Assembly: GCF_900142215.1 (NCBI RefSeq)
Contig: NZ_FRAC01000013.1
Location: forward strand, 1-64,000
Direction: 5' to 3'
Length of the DNA: 64,000 nucleotides
Source: Anaerocolumna jejuensis DSM 15929
Lineage (GTDB): Bacteria > Bacillota > Clostridia > Lachnospirales > Lachnospiraceae
Numbering within the stretch: position 1 is the first letter of the stretch; each line of letters begins with the position of its first letter. The translations under genes and the position numbers were made by a program. Shown piece by piece: positions 24,612 to 32,867 of the stretch. The notes under the pieces were generated by a model. It saw only the letters and a list, made by a program, of their open reading frames with translations, ran no database searches and was not told the origin of the DNA.

Positions 24612-27120
24612 AGTAGATAACAATGGAACGATTCATTCACTTTCCCGAAGCTTTATTAAATTAAATAAAAATCGAAATATCATAACGGTAATCGCCATTA
24701 TACTGACGTCCGTCTTGTTTACGTCCGTTTTTACCGCTTCCTTTTCTATTCTTAAATCTTCTGTGGAATCGGAAATACGTACAGCAATGGATAGATCACA
24801 TGCAGCTGTGGAAAACCTTACAAAAGAACAATATGAGTTAGTTTCAAAGGACAATGAAATAAAAAAATCTGGTCTTTCGATTTTTCTGTCGCTGGCAGAA
24901 AATAAAGAATTGAGTGAAATACAAACAGAAATCCGGTATGCAGATAAAAATGCGGCTGATTCATTTCTATGTCTTCCAACAACAGGTAAACTCCCTCAAA
25001 AAGAAGACGAAATCGCTGCCAGTACAATCGTATTGGATGCACTTAAAATTAAACATCAGTTAGGCGAAAAGGTAAAGCTAACATATACTCTGAATAATCA
25101 GGTGATAAAGAAGGAATTTACACTCTGCGGCTACTGGAAGGGTGATAAGGTAGCAATGTCTCAGCTGGCCTGGGTATCGAAAGCATATAGTGACAGTATG
25201 GCACCGGCAGCTACAGCAGAGCAGATTAAAAAGGGAAATTATGAGGGGGATTATAACCTTTCAATCTGGTTTTCCAATTCCTTTAAGCTTGAGGAAAAGA
25301 CGAAGGCTCTTGAAAAACGCTGCAATCTGAAAGAAGATAATGCTGATTTTTCTGAAAATCCTGCCTATGATTTATTTGCAGAGGATAGCTTTCCATTTGG
25401 AGCAGTAACAATAATATTAGGAATTATCATGCTTTCCGGCTACCTGATAATCTATAATGTATTTAATATCTCGGTAAATATTGATATTCGCGCATATGGT
25501 CTCCTTAAGAATATAGGAACGACGGGAAAACAACTGAAGAAGATTGTCAGACTACAAGCTTTGTGGTTGTCAACGATTGGGATTCCCCTCGGAATGGTAA
25601 TCGGCTTTTTGATTGGCAGAACCATGACACCTTTCCTGCTGTCTGATGGAATAGCAGGAAGTAAAGTACCGGCATCGATTTCTTATAATCCGCTTATTTT
25701 TATTGCTGCTGCATTATTTACTCTATTGACAATATATGCAGGATGTCTTAAACCATGCCGTATCGTAGAGAGACTGTCACCGGTAGAAGCTGTCCGAATG
25801 ACGGATGTCAAAATCCATAAAAGAACTAAGAAGAGCGGAAATGTAACGGCATTATCTATGGCTGTTTCCACTGTAAGCAGAACGGGGCTTAAGAGTATAG
25901 CAGTAATAGTATCAATGGCTCTTTCGCTCATGATATTAAATATGGTTTACATGATTGTAAAAGGATTTGATTTTAATGCCTATATCGGCATGTATATAAG
26001 CTCGGATTTTGAAGTGAATGGATTTACGAATAATTTAAAAAGTGCTGATCTTAAAATAATTACACCTGAATTTAAAAATGCTTTGGCGGAAAACAAAGAT
26101 ATTGAATCAACCGGGCTGATTTACTATACCAAAGGAAGCCATAAAATAGATGATGTATTATATAAAAATCTGGTGGAATGGGTAAAAAAGATTGGGAAAG
26201 ATAATTTTTCGGAAAATGATCAGGATTACATGGAAACTGCTCTGAAGAAACGTGTAGTTCAAAGTCAAATCATAGGTATCAATGAAGCAGCATTTCATAA
26301 GCTTGAAATTGGTGATGATAAATGCACATGGAAAGAGTTTTCCAGCGGTAAATATATAATCAATTCTTTACCCGCCTATGGCAATGGCAAATTTTATTCG
26401 GCAGGAGATAAGGTCAATGTAGAATTCAGTGATACGGACAGCAAAGAATATCAGGTGCTGGGTCTTGGAAGTTTACCATATACATTGAGTTTTTACTATT
26501 ATTGTCCGTTAATTACACAGATATTTTTCCTGCCTGAGAAAGAATATGTCCAAAAGACTGGTAATAATAATGCGATGATTGCGGCAAGCAATTTAAAGAA
26601 GGGAAAGGAAAAGGCTGTTTCTGAATGGCTGGACGCTTATATAAAAAAGCATGATTCAAAGTTCATTGTCAAATCCAAATATGAATTACGAAAGGAATTT
26701 GAAAATTATGTTAATAAATATTATATGATAGGGGGAATGCTGACTGCAGTGTTATTTGTCATTGGAATTCTGAACTTCTTTAATACCTCGGCGACCTCGA
26801 TTCTGTCAAGAAAGAGGGAACTCTCATTGCTTGAAGCGGTGGGAATGACGAAAAAACAGCTGTTAAAAATGCTTATTATAGAAGGAATATTATATCTGGT
26901 GATGGCATTTACCATAGCAGCGACATTAGGCACTGTGGTTGCAGGTAAGCTGATTAATATGTCTGTTGATAAGGTATTTTTCTATCACTCCAGGCTGTCC
27001 ATTCTGCCAAGCATTGTTACAATTCCGCTCCTTCTTTTCATTGTAGTCATAGTACCTGTCTATCATTACAACAGGATGTGTAAAGAAACAGTGGTAGAAA
27101 GAATTCGAAATGAAGGATAG
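24604..27120 (+). CDS. FtsX-family ABC transporter permease
   Basis: The 838-residue membrane protein has TM1 near 25-47, a first FtsX domain (about 260-400), a second long extracellular region (about 445-700), and a second FtsX domain at the C terminus (about 715-835: ILNFFNTSATSILSRKRELSLLEAVGMTKKQL). The duplicated FtsX layout is that of Gram-positive peptide exporter/resistance permeases. ATG 24604 is preferred to GTG 24595 because GAAAGG lies 10 nt upstream of it. It pairs with the ATPase at 23928. Confidence 0.85.
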   Translation: MIKVDNNGTIHSLSRSFIKLNKNRNIITVIAIILTSVLFTSVFTASFSILKSSVESEIRTAMDRSHAAVENLTKEQYELVSKDNEIKKSGLSIFLSLAENKELSEIQTEIRYADKNAADSFLCLPTTGKLPQKEDEIAASTIVLDALKIKHQLGEKVKLTYTLNNQVIKKEFTLCGYWKGDKVAMSQLAWVSKAYSDSMAPAATAEQIKKGNYEGDYNLSIWFSNSFKLEEKTKALEKRCNLKEDNADFSENPAYDLFAEDSFPFGAVTIILGIIMLSGYLIIYNVFNISVNIDIRAYGLLKNIGTTGKQLKKIVRLQALWLSTIGIPLGMVIGFLIGRTMTPFLLSDGIAGSKVPASISYNPLIFIAAALFTLLTIYAGCLKPCRIVERLSPVEAVRMTDVKIHKRTKKSGNVTALSMAVSTVSRTGLKSIAVIVSMALSLMILNMVYMIVKGFDFNAYIGMYISSDFEVNGFTNNLKSADLKIITPEFKNALAENKDIESTGLIYYTKGSHKIDDVLYKNLVEWVKKIGKDNFSENDQDYMETALKKRVVQSQIIGINEAAFHKLEIGDDKCTWKEFSSGKYIINSLPAYGNGKFYSAGDKVNVEFSDTDSKEYQVLGLGSLPYTLSFYYYCPLITQIFFLPEKEYVQKTGNNNAMIAASNLKKGKEKAVSEWLDAYIKKHDSKFIVKSKYELRKEFENYVNKYYMIGGMLTAVLFVIGILNFFNTSATSILSRKRELSLLEAVGMTKKQLLKMLIIEGILYLVMAFTIAATLGTVVAGKLINMSVDKVFFYHSRLSILPSIVTIPLLLFIVVIVPVYHYNRMCKETVVERIRNEG

Positions 27121-27136
27121 TATTTTTTTATTATTA

Positions 27137-27163
27137 GAAAAGCAGTCCATAAGGGCTGCTTTT
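27137..27163 (+). terminator. Terminator of the ABC exporter operon
   Basis: AAAAGCAGTCC-ataa-GGGCTGCTTTT, 17 nt past the permease stop. It is the same stem type as 16462-16486. Confidence 0.8.
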
Positions 27164-27218
27164 CAATTCTACTAAGACAGATATGTATTAAGCTGGTGTA
27201 TTAGTTTTGGGTGTTAAT

Positions 27219-28010
27219 TTATTTCCCGCTTGTTCCGACAGAGGCAGTGGGATTGATACCAATAGGAGCCATAAGTAATTTTCCGGTGCCCTGGAACACA
27301 TTAACCAGACCTTCACCGGATACTGCGGAGCCTAAAAGGCTTTTCCCGGATTTTTCAACGGTGAATTTCAAGGAATTTGACCATGCAATTGCCATATTCC
27401 CATCAATTTTTAAGATGTCATTCTCTAATTCAAATTCAATCAGCTCTTCCCTGGGAACGGGACTTTCTAAAATGGCAATGCCCTGGCCTTCCAGGCATAA
27501 ATTGAAAAGGCCTTCATTGCCTAAAACAGCTGAGGAAAGGTTTGTTCTGGATACAATTTTTTGCTTGATACGAGAGTCACAGGCCAGAAATAATCCGTCA
27601 TCCAGTACCAGGCCATTCCATTTCTCCACATTTTCCAATAAGATATAACGGTAGGTAGGCTCAAGCATAACCATACCGGTTCCGCTGTATTCCGGTTTAA
27701 TAGTGGATTCTTTGGAAAGCTTGGCGGATATGCTCTTACCTATAAAATCACCGATACCTTTCACGCCGGACCCCATTTTAACATCACCGGCCATCCATTG
27801 CATAACGCCGGAACTTAATGTAAAAGGTCTTCCATTTAATTCGATAAGAACCTGGCGTTTTTTGATGTTCATTTCGGAAGCATAGTAAGCCTTAATTGAA
27901 TTTTCAGGAGATACACTTAAGTCCTTTTGAAATTCAAATACATGAATACCATCTTTTGACTCTATTTCCTTCATGTTTGCATTATTAAATAAATTATTAC
28001 TTTTTATCAC
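27219..28010 (-). CDS. AIM24-family protein
   Basis: The 263-residue protein is of the AIM24/TIGR00266 family (tryptophan-RNA-binding attenuator-like beta barrel). Typical stretches are NGRPFTLSSGVMQWMAGDVKM, GMVMLEPTYRYILLENVE and LEGQGIAILESPVPREELIEFEL. The bacterial role is unknown; the mitochondrial namesake supports inner-membrane organisation. It uses a GTG start at 28010 with AGGAGGAAGG 6 nt before it. It is convergent with the ABC exporter and stands alone. Confidence 0.85.
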   Translation of the reverse strand: MIKSNNLFNNANMKEIESKDGIHVFEFQKDLSVSPENSIKAYYASEMNIKKRQVLIELNGRPFTLSSGVMQWMAGDVKMGSGVKGIGDFIGKSISAKLSKESTIKPEYSGTGMVMLEPTYRYILLENVEKWNGLVLDDGLFLACDSRIKQKIVSRTNLSSAVLGNEGLFNLCLEGQGIAILESPVPREELIEFELENDILKIDGNMAIAWSNSLKFTVEKSGKSLLGSAVSGEGLVNVFQGTGKLLMAPIGINPTASVGTSGK

Positions 28011-28120
28011 AATATACCTTCCTCCTGGGCTTTATTTTAATTTATTATAGCGCATTTTGCAGAAAATTACAAAGGGATATGAGAAGAACTTTACAGGAAA
28101 ATACAAAGGAACGCAGCTTT

Positions 28121-28149
28121 TTGACATAAAATATTTTCCATGCTATAGT
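28121..28149 (+). promoter_or_regulatory. Strong promoter of the leader/GNAT unit
   Basis: TTGACA (28121-28126), 17 nt, TATAGT (28144-28149) with TGC just before the -10 (extended -10). The start site would be near 28156. Confidence 0.7.
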
Positions 28150-28174
28150 ATTAAAAAAGAAAGGGGTATTTTTA

Positions 28175-28225
28175 ATGTATATGTGGGTGATAAAGTTCAG
28201 TCGTAAGCTCTATGCAATTCTTTAA
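28175..28225 (+). CDS. Possible 16-residue leader peptide
   Basis: ATG 8 nt after AAGGGG opens MYMWVIKFSRKLYAIL and stops at 28225, about 20 nt downstream of the predicted start site. Its last codons form the 5' arm of the 12-bp stem at 28212-28296. This is the usual layout of a leader peptide in ribosome-mediated attenuation. It could also be the stump of a deleted gene. Confidence 0.4.
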   Translation: MYMWVIKFSRKLYAIL

Positions 28226-28296
28226 TATCATTATTTGGTATGTATGGAGCGGTATCACAGATACAAGTTGAATAATTAAATAGAAAAGAATTGCAT
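28212..28296 (+). promoter_or_regulatory. Long-range 12-bp stem in the GNAT leader
   Basis: ATGCAATTCTTT (28212-28223) and AAAGAATTGCAT (28285-28296) are exact reverse complements 61 nt apart. The first arm covers the end of the 16-codon ORF; the second lies 35 nt before the GNAT ribosome site. There is no T run. Confidence 0.5.
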
Positions 28297-28342
28297 CTTA
28301 CTGTAAGCAGTCAATATTCTTATAATAAAAGGAGCAGTTCAA

Positions 28343-28870
28343 ATGAAAATAGAGATAAAATTAGCAGATAATATGAATGGTTTTATTATCAAAAATATGT
28401 ATCCCCTTTATTTACATGACCTTTCCGGGATTCACGGCACTCTGCCCAATGAGTATGGTATTTTTGAGGAAGAGCCCATAAGAACCCTTGGGGAGCAATA
28501 CGATATCCAGCAGGTGTGGTTTGAGAACCCAGCTCAACTATTTCCGTATTTAATCATAGCTGATAATATACCTGCCGGATTCTGCCTTGTGGGAAGCGGT
28601 AAATATGTGCCTTCGGAAGTGGATTATTATATATATGAGACATTTCTCTTAAGCCCATTCAGGGGTAAGGAAATTGCACATTATGCTATGCTTGAAATCT
28701 TTGAAAAACATCGCGGTAAATGGAAGCTGTTTACCCAGTCTACAGAGAATAATATTCGTGCGAAAGCCTTTTGGCATAAGACAATCGCTCATTATACAGA
28801 AAACAAATATACAAGTGAAGAAAAGATAATAGAGGGGATGCCAAAATTAGTGTTTCGATTTGAAAATTAA
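28343..28870 (+). CDS. GNAT-family N-acetyltransferase
   Basis: The 175-residue predicted acetyltransferase has the acetyl-CoA segment ETFLLSPFRGKEIAHYAMLEIFEKHRGKW and the motif TQSTENNIRAKAFWHKTI. The acceptor is unknown. AAAGGAGC lies 7-10 nt before the ATG. It sits about 120 nt behind the strong promoter at 28121 and the leader ORF, which suggests inducible expression, as seen for antibiotic-modifying enzymes; that is inference only. Confidence 0.82.
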   Translation: MKIEIKLADNMNGFIIKNMYPLYLHDLSGIHGTLPNEYGIFEEEPIRTLGEQYDIQQVWFENPAQLFPYLIIADNIPAGFCLVGSGKYVPSEVDYYIYETFLLSPFRGKEIAHYAMLEIFEKHRGKWKLFTQSTENNIRAKAFWHKTIAHYTENKYTSEEKIIEGMPKLVFRFEN

Positions 28871-29001
28871 TCTAAATAGTTGAGATTTATTATTTAAAAT
28901 TAATTTAGTGTATGAATAAAGTAGAAAAAAATCCGTCCAAGGGGGAGTTAGTATCCTGTTTTATTTTGTTTACAAAAAGAAATAACGGAGAGATAAATAT
29001 A

Positions 29002-29046
29002 AAGTTCCATATCAATTAGAGGATTAATTGATATGGAACTTTTTTG
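29002..29046 (+). terminator. Terminator with GTTCCATATCA-type stem (copy 2 of 3)
   Basis: AAGTTCCATATCAATT / AATTGATATGGAACTT, a 16-bp perfect stem with a short loop, then TTTTT. It is 130 nt after the GNAT stop. Confidence 0.85.
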
Positions 29047-29162
29047 GTATTAAGATTAATTACAGTAAACAAAATATTCAAGTAATGAACCAAACAAAAT
29101 GTAATATCATCTAATTAGTGTAAATGAGCTGCAGCTGAATTAACAAATGAAAGGAACTAGTA

Positions 29163-29651
29163 ATGGATAAAAATGAATTTTCTGAGAAGGTTCTGGAAGC
29201 AGAGCAAACTTTATACCGTGTTTCAAAGTCAATTCTACTTCAGGATGAAGATTGTGAGGATGCCGTTCAGGAAGCAGTTTTAAAGGCATACTCAAAACGA
29301 AATTCATTAAGGGAAGAAAAATATTTTAAAACATGGCTTACCCGCATTTTGATTAATGAGTGCTACCGGCTGTTGCGAACCAAAAAGCAGGAAGTATCCT
29401 ATGAGGATTATTTCCAGGAAGAACAGGCAGAATCAAATCAATATTCAGAGCTTTATGAGGCTATTCTAAAGCTGGATATCAAACACCGGATGCCAATCAT
29501 TCTGTTTTACATGGAAGGCTATTCCGTGAATGAAATTGCCAGGCTATTGAGAGTTCCATCCGGTACTGTAAAGAGCAGACTTTCCAAAGGGCGAAAGCAG
29601 TTGAAAATATTATTAGAGGATGAGGTGGAATATAATGAAGAATATATATGA
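29163..29651 (+). CDS. ECF-type RNA polymerase sigma factor
   Basis: The 162-residue sigma factor has region 2 (about 5-75: LYRVSKSILLQDEDCEDAVQEAVLKAYSKRNSLR, FKTWLTRILINECYRLLR) and region 4 (about 100-155: DIKHRMPIILFYMEGYSVNEIARLLRVPSGTVKSRLSKGRKQL). It would direct a small regulon and is held by the membrane anti-sigma factor encoded next, with which it overlaps by 17 nt. A TGAACC at 29086-29091 may be the -35 of an autoregulated promoter, since TGAACC also occurs before the second pair at 42776. Confidence 0.9.
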   Translation: MDKNEFSEKVLEAEQTLYRVSKSILLQDEDCEDAVQEAVLKAYSKRNSLREEKYFKTWLTRILINECYRLLRTKKQEVSYEDYFQEEQAESNQYSELYEAILKLDIKHRMPIILFYMEGYSVNEIARLLRVPSGTVKSRLSKGRKQLKILLEDEVEYNEEYI

Positions 29652-30657
29652 TTGGAAGAAGGCATATCCGGAAGAAACGGAAGAATTTCATGACAAATTA
29701 TGTAACGTTTTGAATTCATTACCGGAAAATGAAAGAAGCATCAGGATACCGAAGAAAAAATATGCCATATTAGCTGCCGTGGCTGTCATGATGCTTTGCT
29801 CTGTTACGGCTCTTGCATCAATAAAGTGGAATCAAAGGGCAATTGATAGATTTGGTGCCAACGAAGAGATGCAGGAAAAGCTTTCCAATGAAGGATACTC
29901 AGAGCAGAAGGGGCAATCAATATCGGATAATGGAGTTACAATTACATTGGAGCAGACAATTCAGGACGATAATTTGATTTACCTCCTATTTCATGTGTCC
30001 GCAGACAATATGGAAATTACAGAAGATAATGCCTTGGATTATCAAATGAATTTTACAAATGGAGAAAATCCTTATAGCAGCATAAACAGTAGCTTTGTAG
30101 ATAAATTTAAACAGCCGGAGGTAAATAACGGCAGGGATTATGAAATATGGATACAAAAAAATCCCAATAACGATTACAGGGACGGGAATCTGACGTGCAG
30201 CTTTAATGCATTGCAAAAGTATGAGGGAAAAGCAGGGCCGACAAAAGACTTAGTTACAGGCAAATGGAGTTTTAATATTAAGCTGTCAGCAAAGGATTCC
30301 GTAGAATATAAGATCAATAAGACTGTGAGTATTAATGGCTGTGATATTACAGTTCGGCGATTAATATTATCACCAATTTCCTACACCCTCTATTTTGATG
30401 AAAGTGACGTGAAGCACTTAGGAGAAGTTGCCGGTATAAATTATGACGAGCTCGATTCCTTCTATCCGCTTTTATTATCCGGCATACGATATATGGATGG
30501 AACTGAAATTACGGAGGAAAATGGTCTTATGAGCGAACAGCTTGATGATAAGCAGGAAGCTTATATTGCTATCGGAAGATTTTCCAAGGCAATTGATGTC
30601 AGAAAAGTTCAATCTATACTGCTGGGAAGTAGTAAAAAGGAAGTATCTATAAAGTAA
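29635..30657 (+). CDS. Anti-sigma factor, DUF4179 type
   Basis: The 340-residue protein has a cytoplasmic N terminus (about 1-40), one membrane segment (about 42-62, YAILAAVAVMMLCSVTALAS) and an extracellular domain of the DUF4179 type (about 85-220, with SISDNGVTITLEQTIQDDNLIYLLFHVS). It would sequester the sigma factor at 29163 until an outside signal triggers release. The ATG at 29635 follows GAGGTGG; five codons upstream of it are rejected. Confidence 0.85.
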   Translation: MKNIYDWKKAYPEETEEFHDKLCNVLNSLPENERSIRIPKKKYAILAAVAVMMLCSVTALASIKWNQRAIDRFGANEEMQEKLSNEGYSEQKGQSISDNGVTITLEQTIQDDNLIYLLFHVSADNMEITEDNALDYQMNFTNGENPYSSINSSFVDKFKQPEVNNGRDYEIWIQKNPNNDYRDGNLTCSFNALQKYEGKAGPTKDLVTGKWSFNIKLSAKDSVEYKINKTVSINGCDITVRRLILSPISYTLYFDESDVKHLGEVAGINYDELDSFYPLLLSGIRYMDGTEITEENGLMSEQLDDKQEAYIAIGRFSKAIDVRKVQSILLGSSKKEVSIK

Positions 30658-30737
30658 TAAGGGATAATTAAAATATAGAGCAGTTTACTGTATTGTATAA
30701 TAAGTAAAAATATGTATTTACAATCTACATGTAAATA

Positions 30738-30780
30738 GGTTCCATATCAGTTAAGAAATTAGCTGATATGGAACTTTTTA
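30738..30780 (+). terminator. Terminator with GTTCCATATCA-type stem (copy 3 of 3)
   Basis: GGTTCCATATCAG / CTGATATGGAAC with extra inner pairs, then TTTTTATT. Compared with copies 1 and 2 the A-T pair near the loop becomes G-C on both sides, so base pairing is kept. Confidence 0.85.
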
Positions 30781-31069
30781 TTAATCTTTTTTATGTGAAA
30801 ATAAGATTAATAAAAAGAACTTGGTGAAAGTATAAATTCTTGTCGGAAATAATTGTGGATGGTATAATAAGGAAATAATAGAAAGAGTAGCAATAAAAGA
30901 AAATAAAAATAAAAGAGAATAAAAATAAGAATGTAGTAATGAGAATGGAATAGAGAAAATAAATTTTTTCAGCAGGGTTATAGATTACTCTAATAAAAAG
31001 GTTGGGAGAAAGGGGTAATAATCCAACCACCTCTCTAAGAAGATGAAGTGGATTATACTGTGAATTATT
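30781..31069. other. AT-rich gap with low-complexity AAATAAAA repeats
   Basis: About 290 nt. An AATAAAAATAAAAG run lies at 30890-30930, and GGTTGG...CCAACC (about 31001-31026) could form a hairpin without a T run. No gene was seen. Confidence 0.5.
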
Positions 31070-31261
31070 ATGAAAAAAATAATAATTAAAAATCTTAAAG
31101 AACTTATTATAATTTTACTAATTTATTTTAGTGTAACTATTATATTGAGCCTTATATTTAAAACAACTACCTTTACAAGTACGACTTGGGTTTTTGTTAT
31201 TACATTAGTTTTAACGAAACTAATTGTTACAATTTACGAATGTAAAAAAGCGAATGATTAG
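31070..31261 (+). CDS. Small membrane protein, unknown
   Basis: The 63-residue protein has two hydrophobic segments (about 12-31 and 38-56) and a basic start MKKIIIKNLKELI. No family is recognised with confidence; the shape is like small DUF3021-type proteins. No clear ribosome site was found. The next ORF is close, so the two may be one transcript. Confidence 0.5.
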   Translation: MKKIIIKNLKELIIILLIYFSVTIILSLIFKTTTFTSTTWVFVITLVLTKLIVTIYECKKAND

Positions 31262-31350
31262 AGTTGATGAACTATGAATACCAAAGTGGCTCATTGCCGC
31301 TCACCATTTACATTAGTGAACTTGTAGTTTTTAAAGGGAAGGGAGAAGGA

Positions 31351-31863
31351 ATGAAAAACTTATTATCGGAGGAAAGATTTCATATTGTATCAGCAGAAGA
31401 CAAGCAGTTCATTTTAGCATTTAATGATGAGATTACAAAGCTTGGCTACGATTTTGGGGGTAGTATCGGAAGCGGCTTTTGTTGGGGGAAATACATGATA
31501 ATTTATTCAAAAAGCGGTGTTAAGAGCAAACAGGTCGCGGCCCGGATATATATAAGGGAGAACAGTATCGTACTTCGTCTTTTCTTAAATAAAATTGATA
31601 ATCATCGCAAGTATATTGAAACTGCAAATGGGTTTATTAAAGAAGCCTTTACGAATGATTATGGAAACTGCAATCATTGCCATAATGATAAAGGCGGTAT
31701 ATGCAAATTCAGAAAGTCATATACCCTGGAGGACAGGCTTATTGAAAAATGCAATGGCATTACCTTTGAATTTTGGGAACCAAATCTGGAGAAATTGCCG
31801 GAGTATATAAACTTATTGAAAGAATTTTATCCTGTAAAAAGAAGCCGTGCATTAAATATTTAG
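31351..31863 (+). CDS. Conserved clostridial-type protein with CNHCHND motif, unknown function
   Basis: The 170-residue protein from ATG 31351 follows GGGAGAAGGA; a longer frame from 31264 has no ribosome site. A basic middle region (KYMIIYSKSGVKSKQVAARIYIREN) precedes a Cys/His cluster, CNHCHNDKGGICKFRK (about 108-125), that could bind a metal. The C-terminal part (RLIEKCNGITFEFWEPNLEKLPEYINLL) looks conserved in style. I recall similar stand-alone proteins in clostridia without an assigned function. Confidence 0.65.
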   Translation: MKNLLSEERFHIVSAEDKQFILAFNDEITKLGYDFGGSIGSGFCWGKYMIIYSKSGVKSKQVAARIYIRENSIVLRLFLNKIDNHRKYIETANGFIKEAFTNDYGNCNHCHNDKGGICKFRKSYTLEDRLIEKCNGITFEFWEPNLEKLPEYINLLKEFYPVKRSRALNI

Positions 31864-31960
31864 CTTAGATAAATCTGCTTTCTCTCTTAAGACAATATAA
31901 CATAAACCTGATATCTACATAAGTTTTTGCGATACTAAGAGTAAAAATTGGAGGAAACAA

Positions 31961-31987
31961 ATGAAAAAAGTTGGAAGGTTAGAATAA
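31961..31987 (+). other. Eight-codon ORF with strong ribosome site
   Basis: GGAGG followed by ATG at 31961 encodes only MKKVGRLE before a stop. It is probably the stump of a lost gene at the old start of an operon; a leader role cannot be excluded. Confidence 0.25.
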
Positions 31988-32013
31988 TCAATTCCAATAT
32001 TTTATTATATTTA

Positions 32014-32067
32014 TTGACAAAAGATACATAAACATATAAAATAACATTGTTATATAACGATGTTATT
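32014..32067 (+). promoter_or_regulatory. Promoter and 28-bp palindromic operator of the TetR-condensation operon
   Basis: TTGACA (32014-32019), 17 nt, TAAAAT (32037-32042). Immediately after lies a palindrome 32040-32067 with one mismatched pair (arms begin ATAACAT and end ATGTTAT), spanning the start site and just before the AAAGGAG ribosome site. It is the expected binding site of the TetR protein encoded next. Confidence 0.75.
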
Positions 32068-32084
32068 ATTAAAGGAGCGTAATT

Positions 32085-32582
32085 ATGCCGCCCAAAAAGC
32101 AGATTACCAAGCAGCAGATTATTGATAAAGCTTATGAAATAGTTCGAAGGGAAGGCTATGAATCTCTCACGGCAAGAAGGTTAGCAAAAGAACTTAACTG
32201 TTCAACACAACCTATATATCTGGCTTTTTCGGATATGAAGGAGCTAAAAGCGGAACTTATCAAAAATGCCCAGGAACAAATGTTAAAGTACATCATAGCT
32301 TCAAGTGATAAAGACCTGCCTTCACCTCTTGCCTGTATTCTGGCCTATATACGATTTGCCCAGAAGGAAAAACAGCTTTTTCAATTGATTTTTACATCCG
32401 GTGGTTTGAATTTGGATAAAATTAATGAGCTTGATTCCGGAAATATTAAATTGGATATCAATATGATTGTATATGCCAATGGCATCATCATGATGCTGGC
32501 ATTTAAGTCCTTTGAAATTCCAGAGGAGAAGATAAAGGATATGCTTATACATGCCTATGAATTATTTGAAAAGGATAATTAG
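32085..32582 (+). CDS. TetR/AcrR-family regulator
   Basis: The 165-residue regulator has an N-terminal HTH (about 8-55: QQIIDKAYEIVRREGYESLTARRLAKELNCSTQPIYLAF). Its start and HTH resemble the regulator at 18473 (MPPK, then RDLAKELGCS), so the two are paralogues of one subfamily, but the C-terminal domain is shorter. It probably represses the operon from the palindrome at 32040-32067. Confidence 0.87.
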   Translation: MPPKKQITKQQIIDKAYEIVRREGYESLTARRLAKELNCSTQPIYLAFSDMKELKAELIKNAQEQMLKYIIASSDKDLPSPLACILAYIRFAQKEKQLFQLIFTSGGLNLDKINELDSGNIKLDINMIVYANGIIMMLAFKSFEIPEEKIKDMLIHAYELFEKDN

Positions 32583-32612
32583 AATAGGGGGGGAACTTCA
32601 GAGAGGAATCAG

Positions 32613-32867
32613 ATGAAGAAATATAAACATAAATTAAATATGTTAGAGCCGGGCTGTAAAATGATAAAAGCAATCGGGGTAATGGCGCTTATTGGTTTTT
32701 TCTTTTGTAAATTGAAAATGCTTCGGGCAGGTTACCTATTTATTGGAATAGCGGTTCTGATAGGAGTAGTATTAATGCTTCTGCTGATTATAGAGAGTCA
32801 TCAGGATAAAGTGCTGAATCAACAGGCTGTACAGGAAAGGGGTAAAAATGGAGAAGGGAAGAATTGA
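32613..32867 (+). CDS. Small membrane protein in the condensation-like operon
   Basis: The 84-residue protein has two hydrophobic segments (about 18-34 and 40-62) and a polar tail. Not recognised. It lies 30 nt after the TetR gene and overlaps the next gene by 20 nt, so it belongs to a three-gene operon. It might anchor the enzyme that follows. Confidence 0.6.
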   Translation: MKKYKHKLNMLEPGCKMIKAIGVMALIGFFFCKLKMLRAGYLFIGIAVLIGVVLMLLLIIESHQDKVLNQQAVQERGKNGEGKN

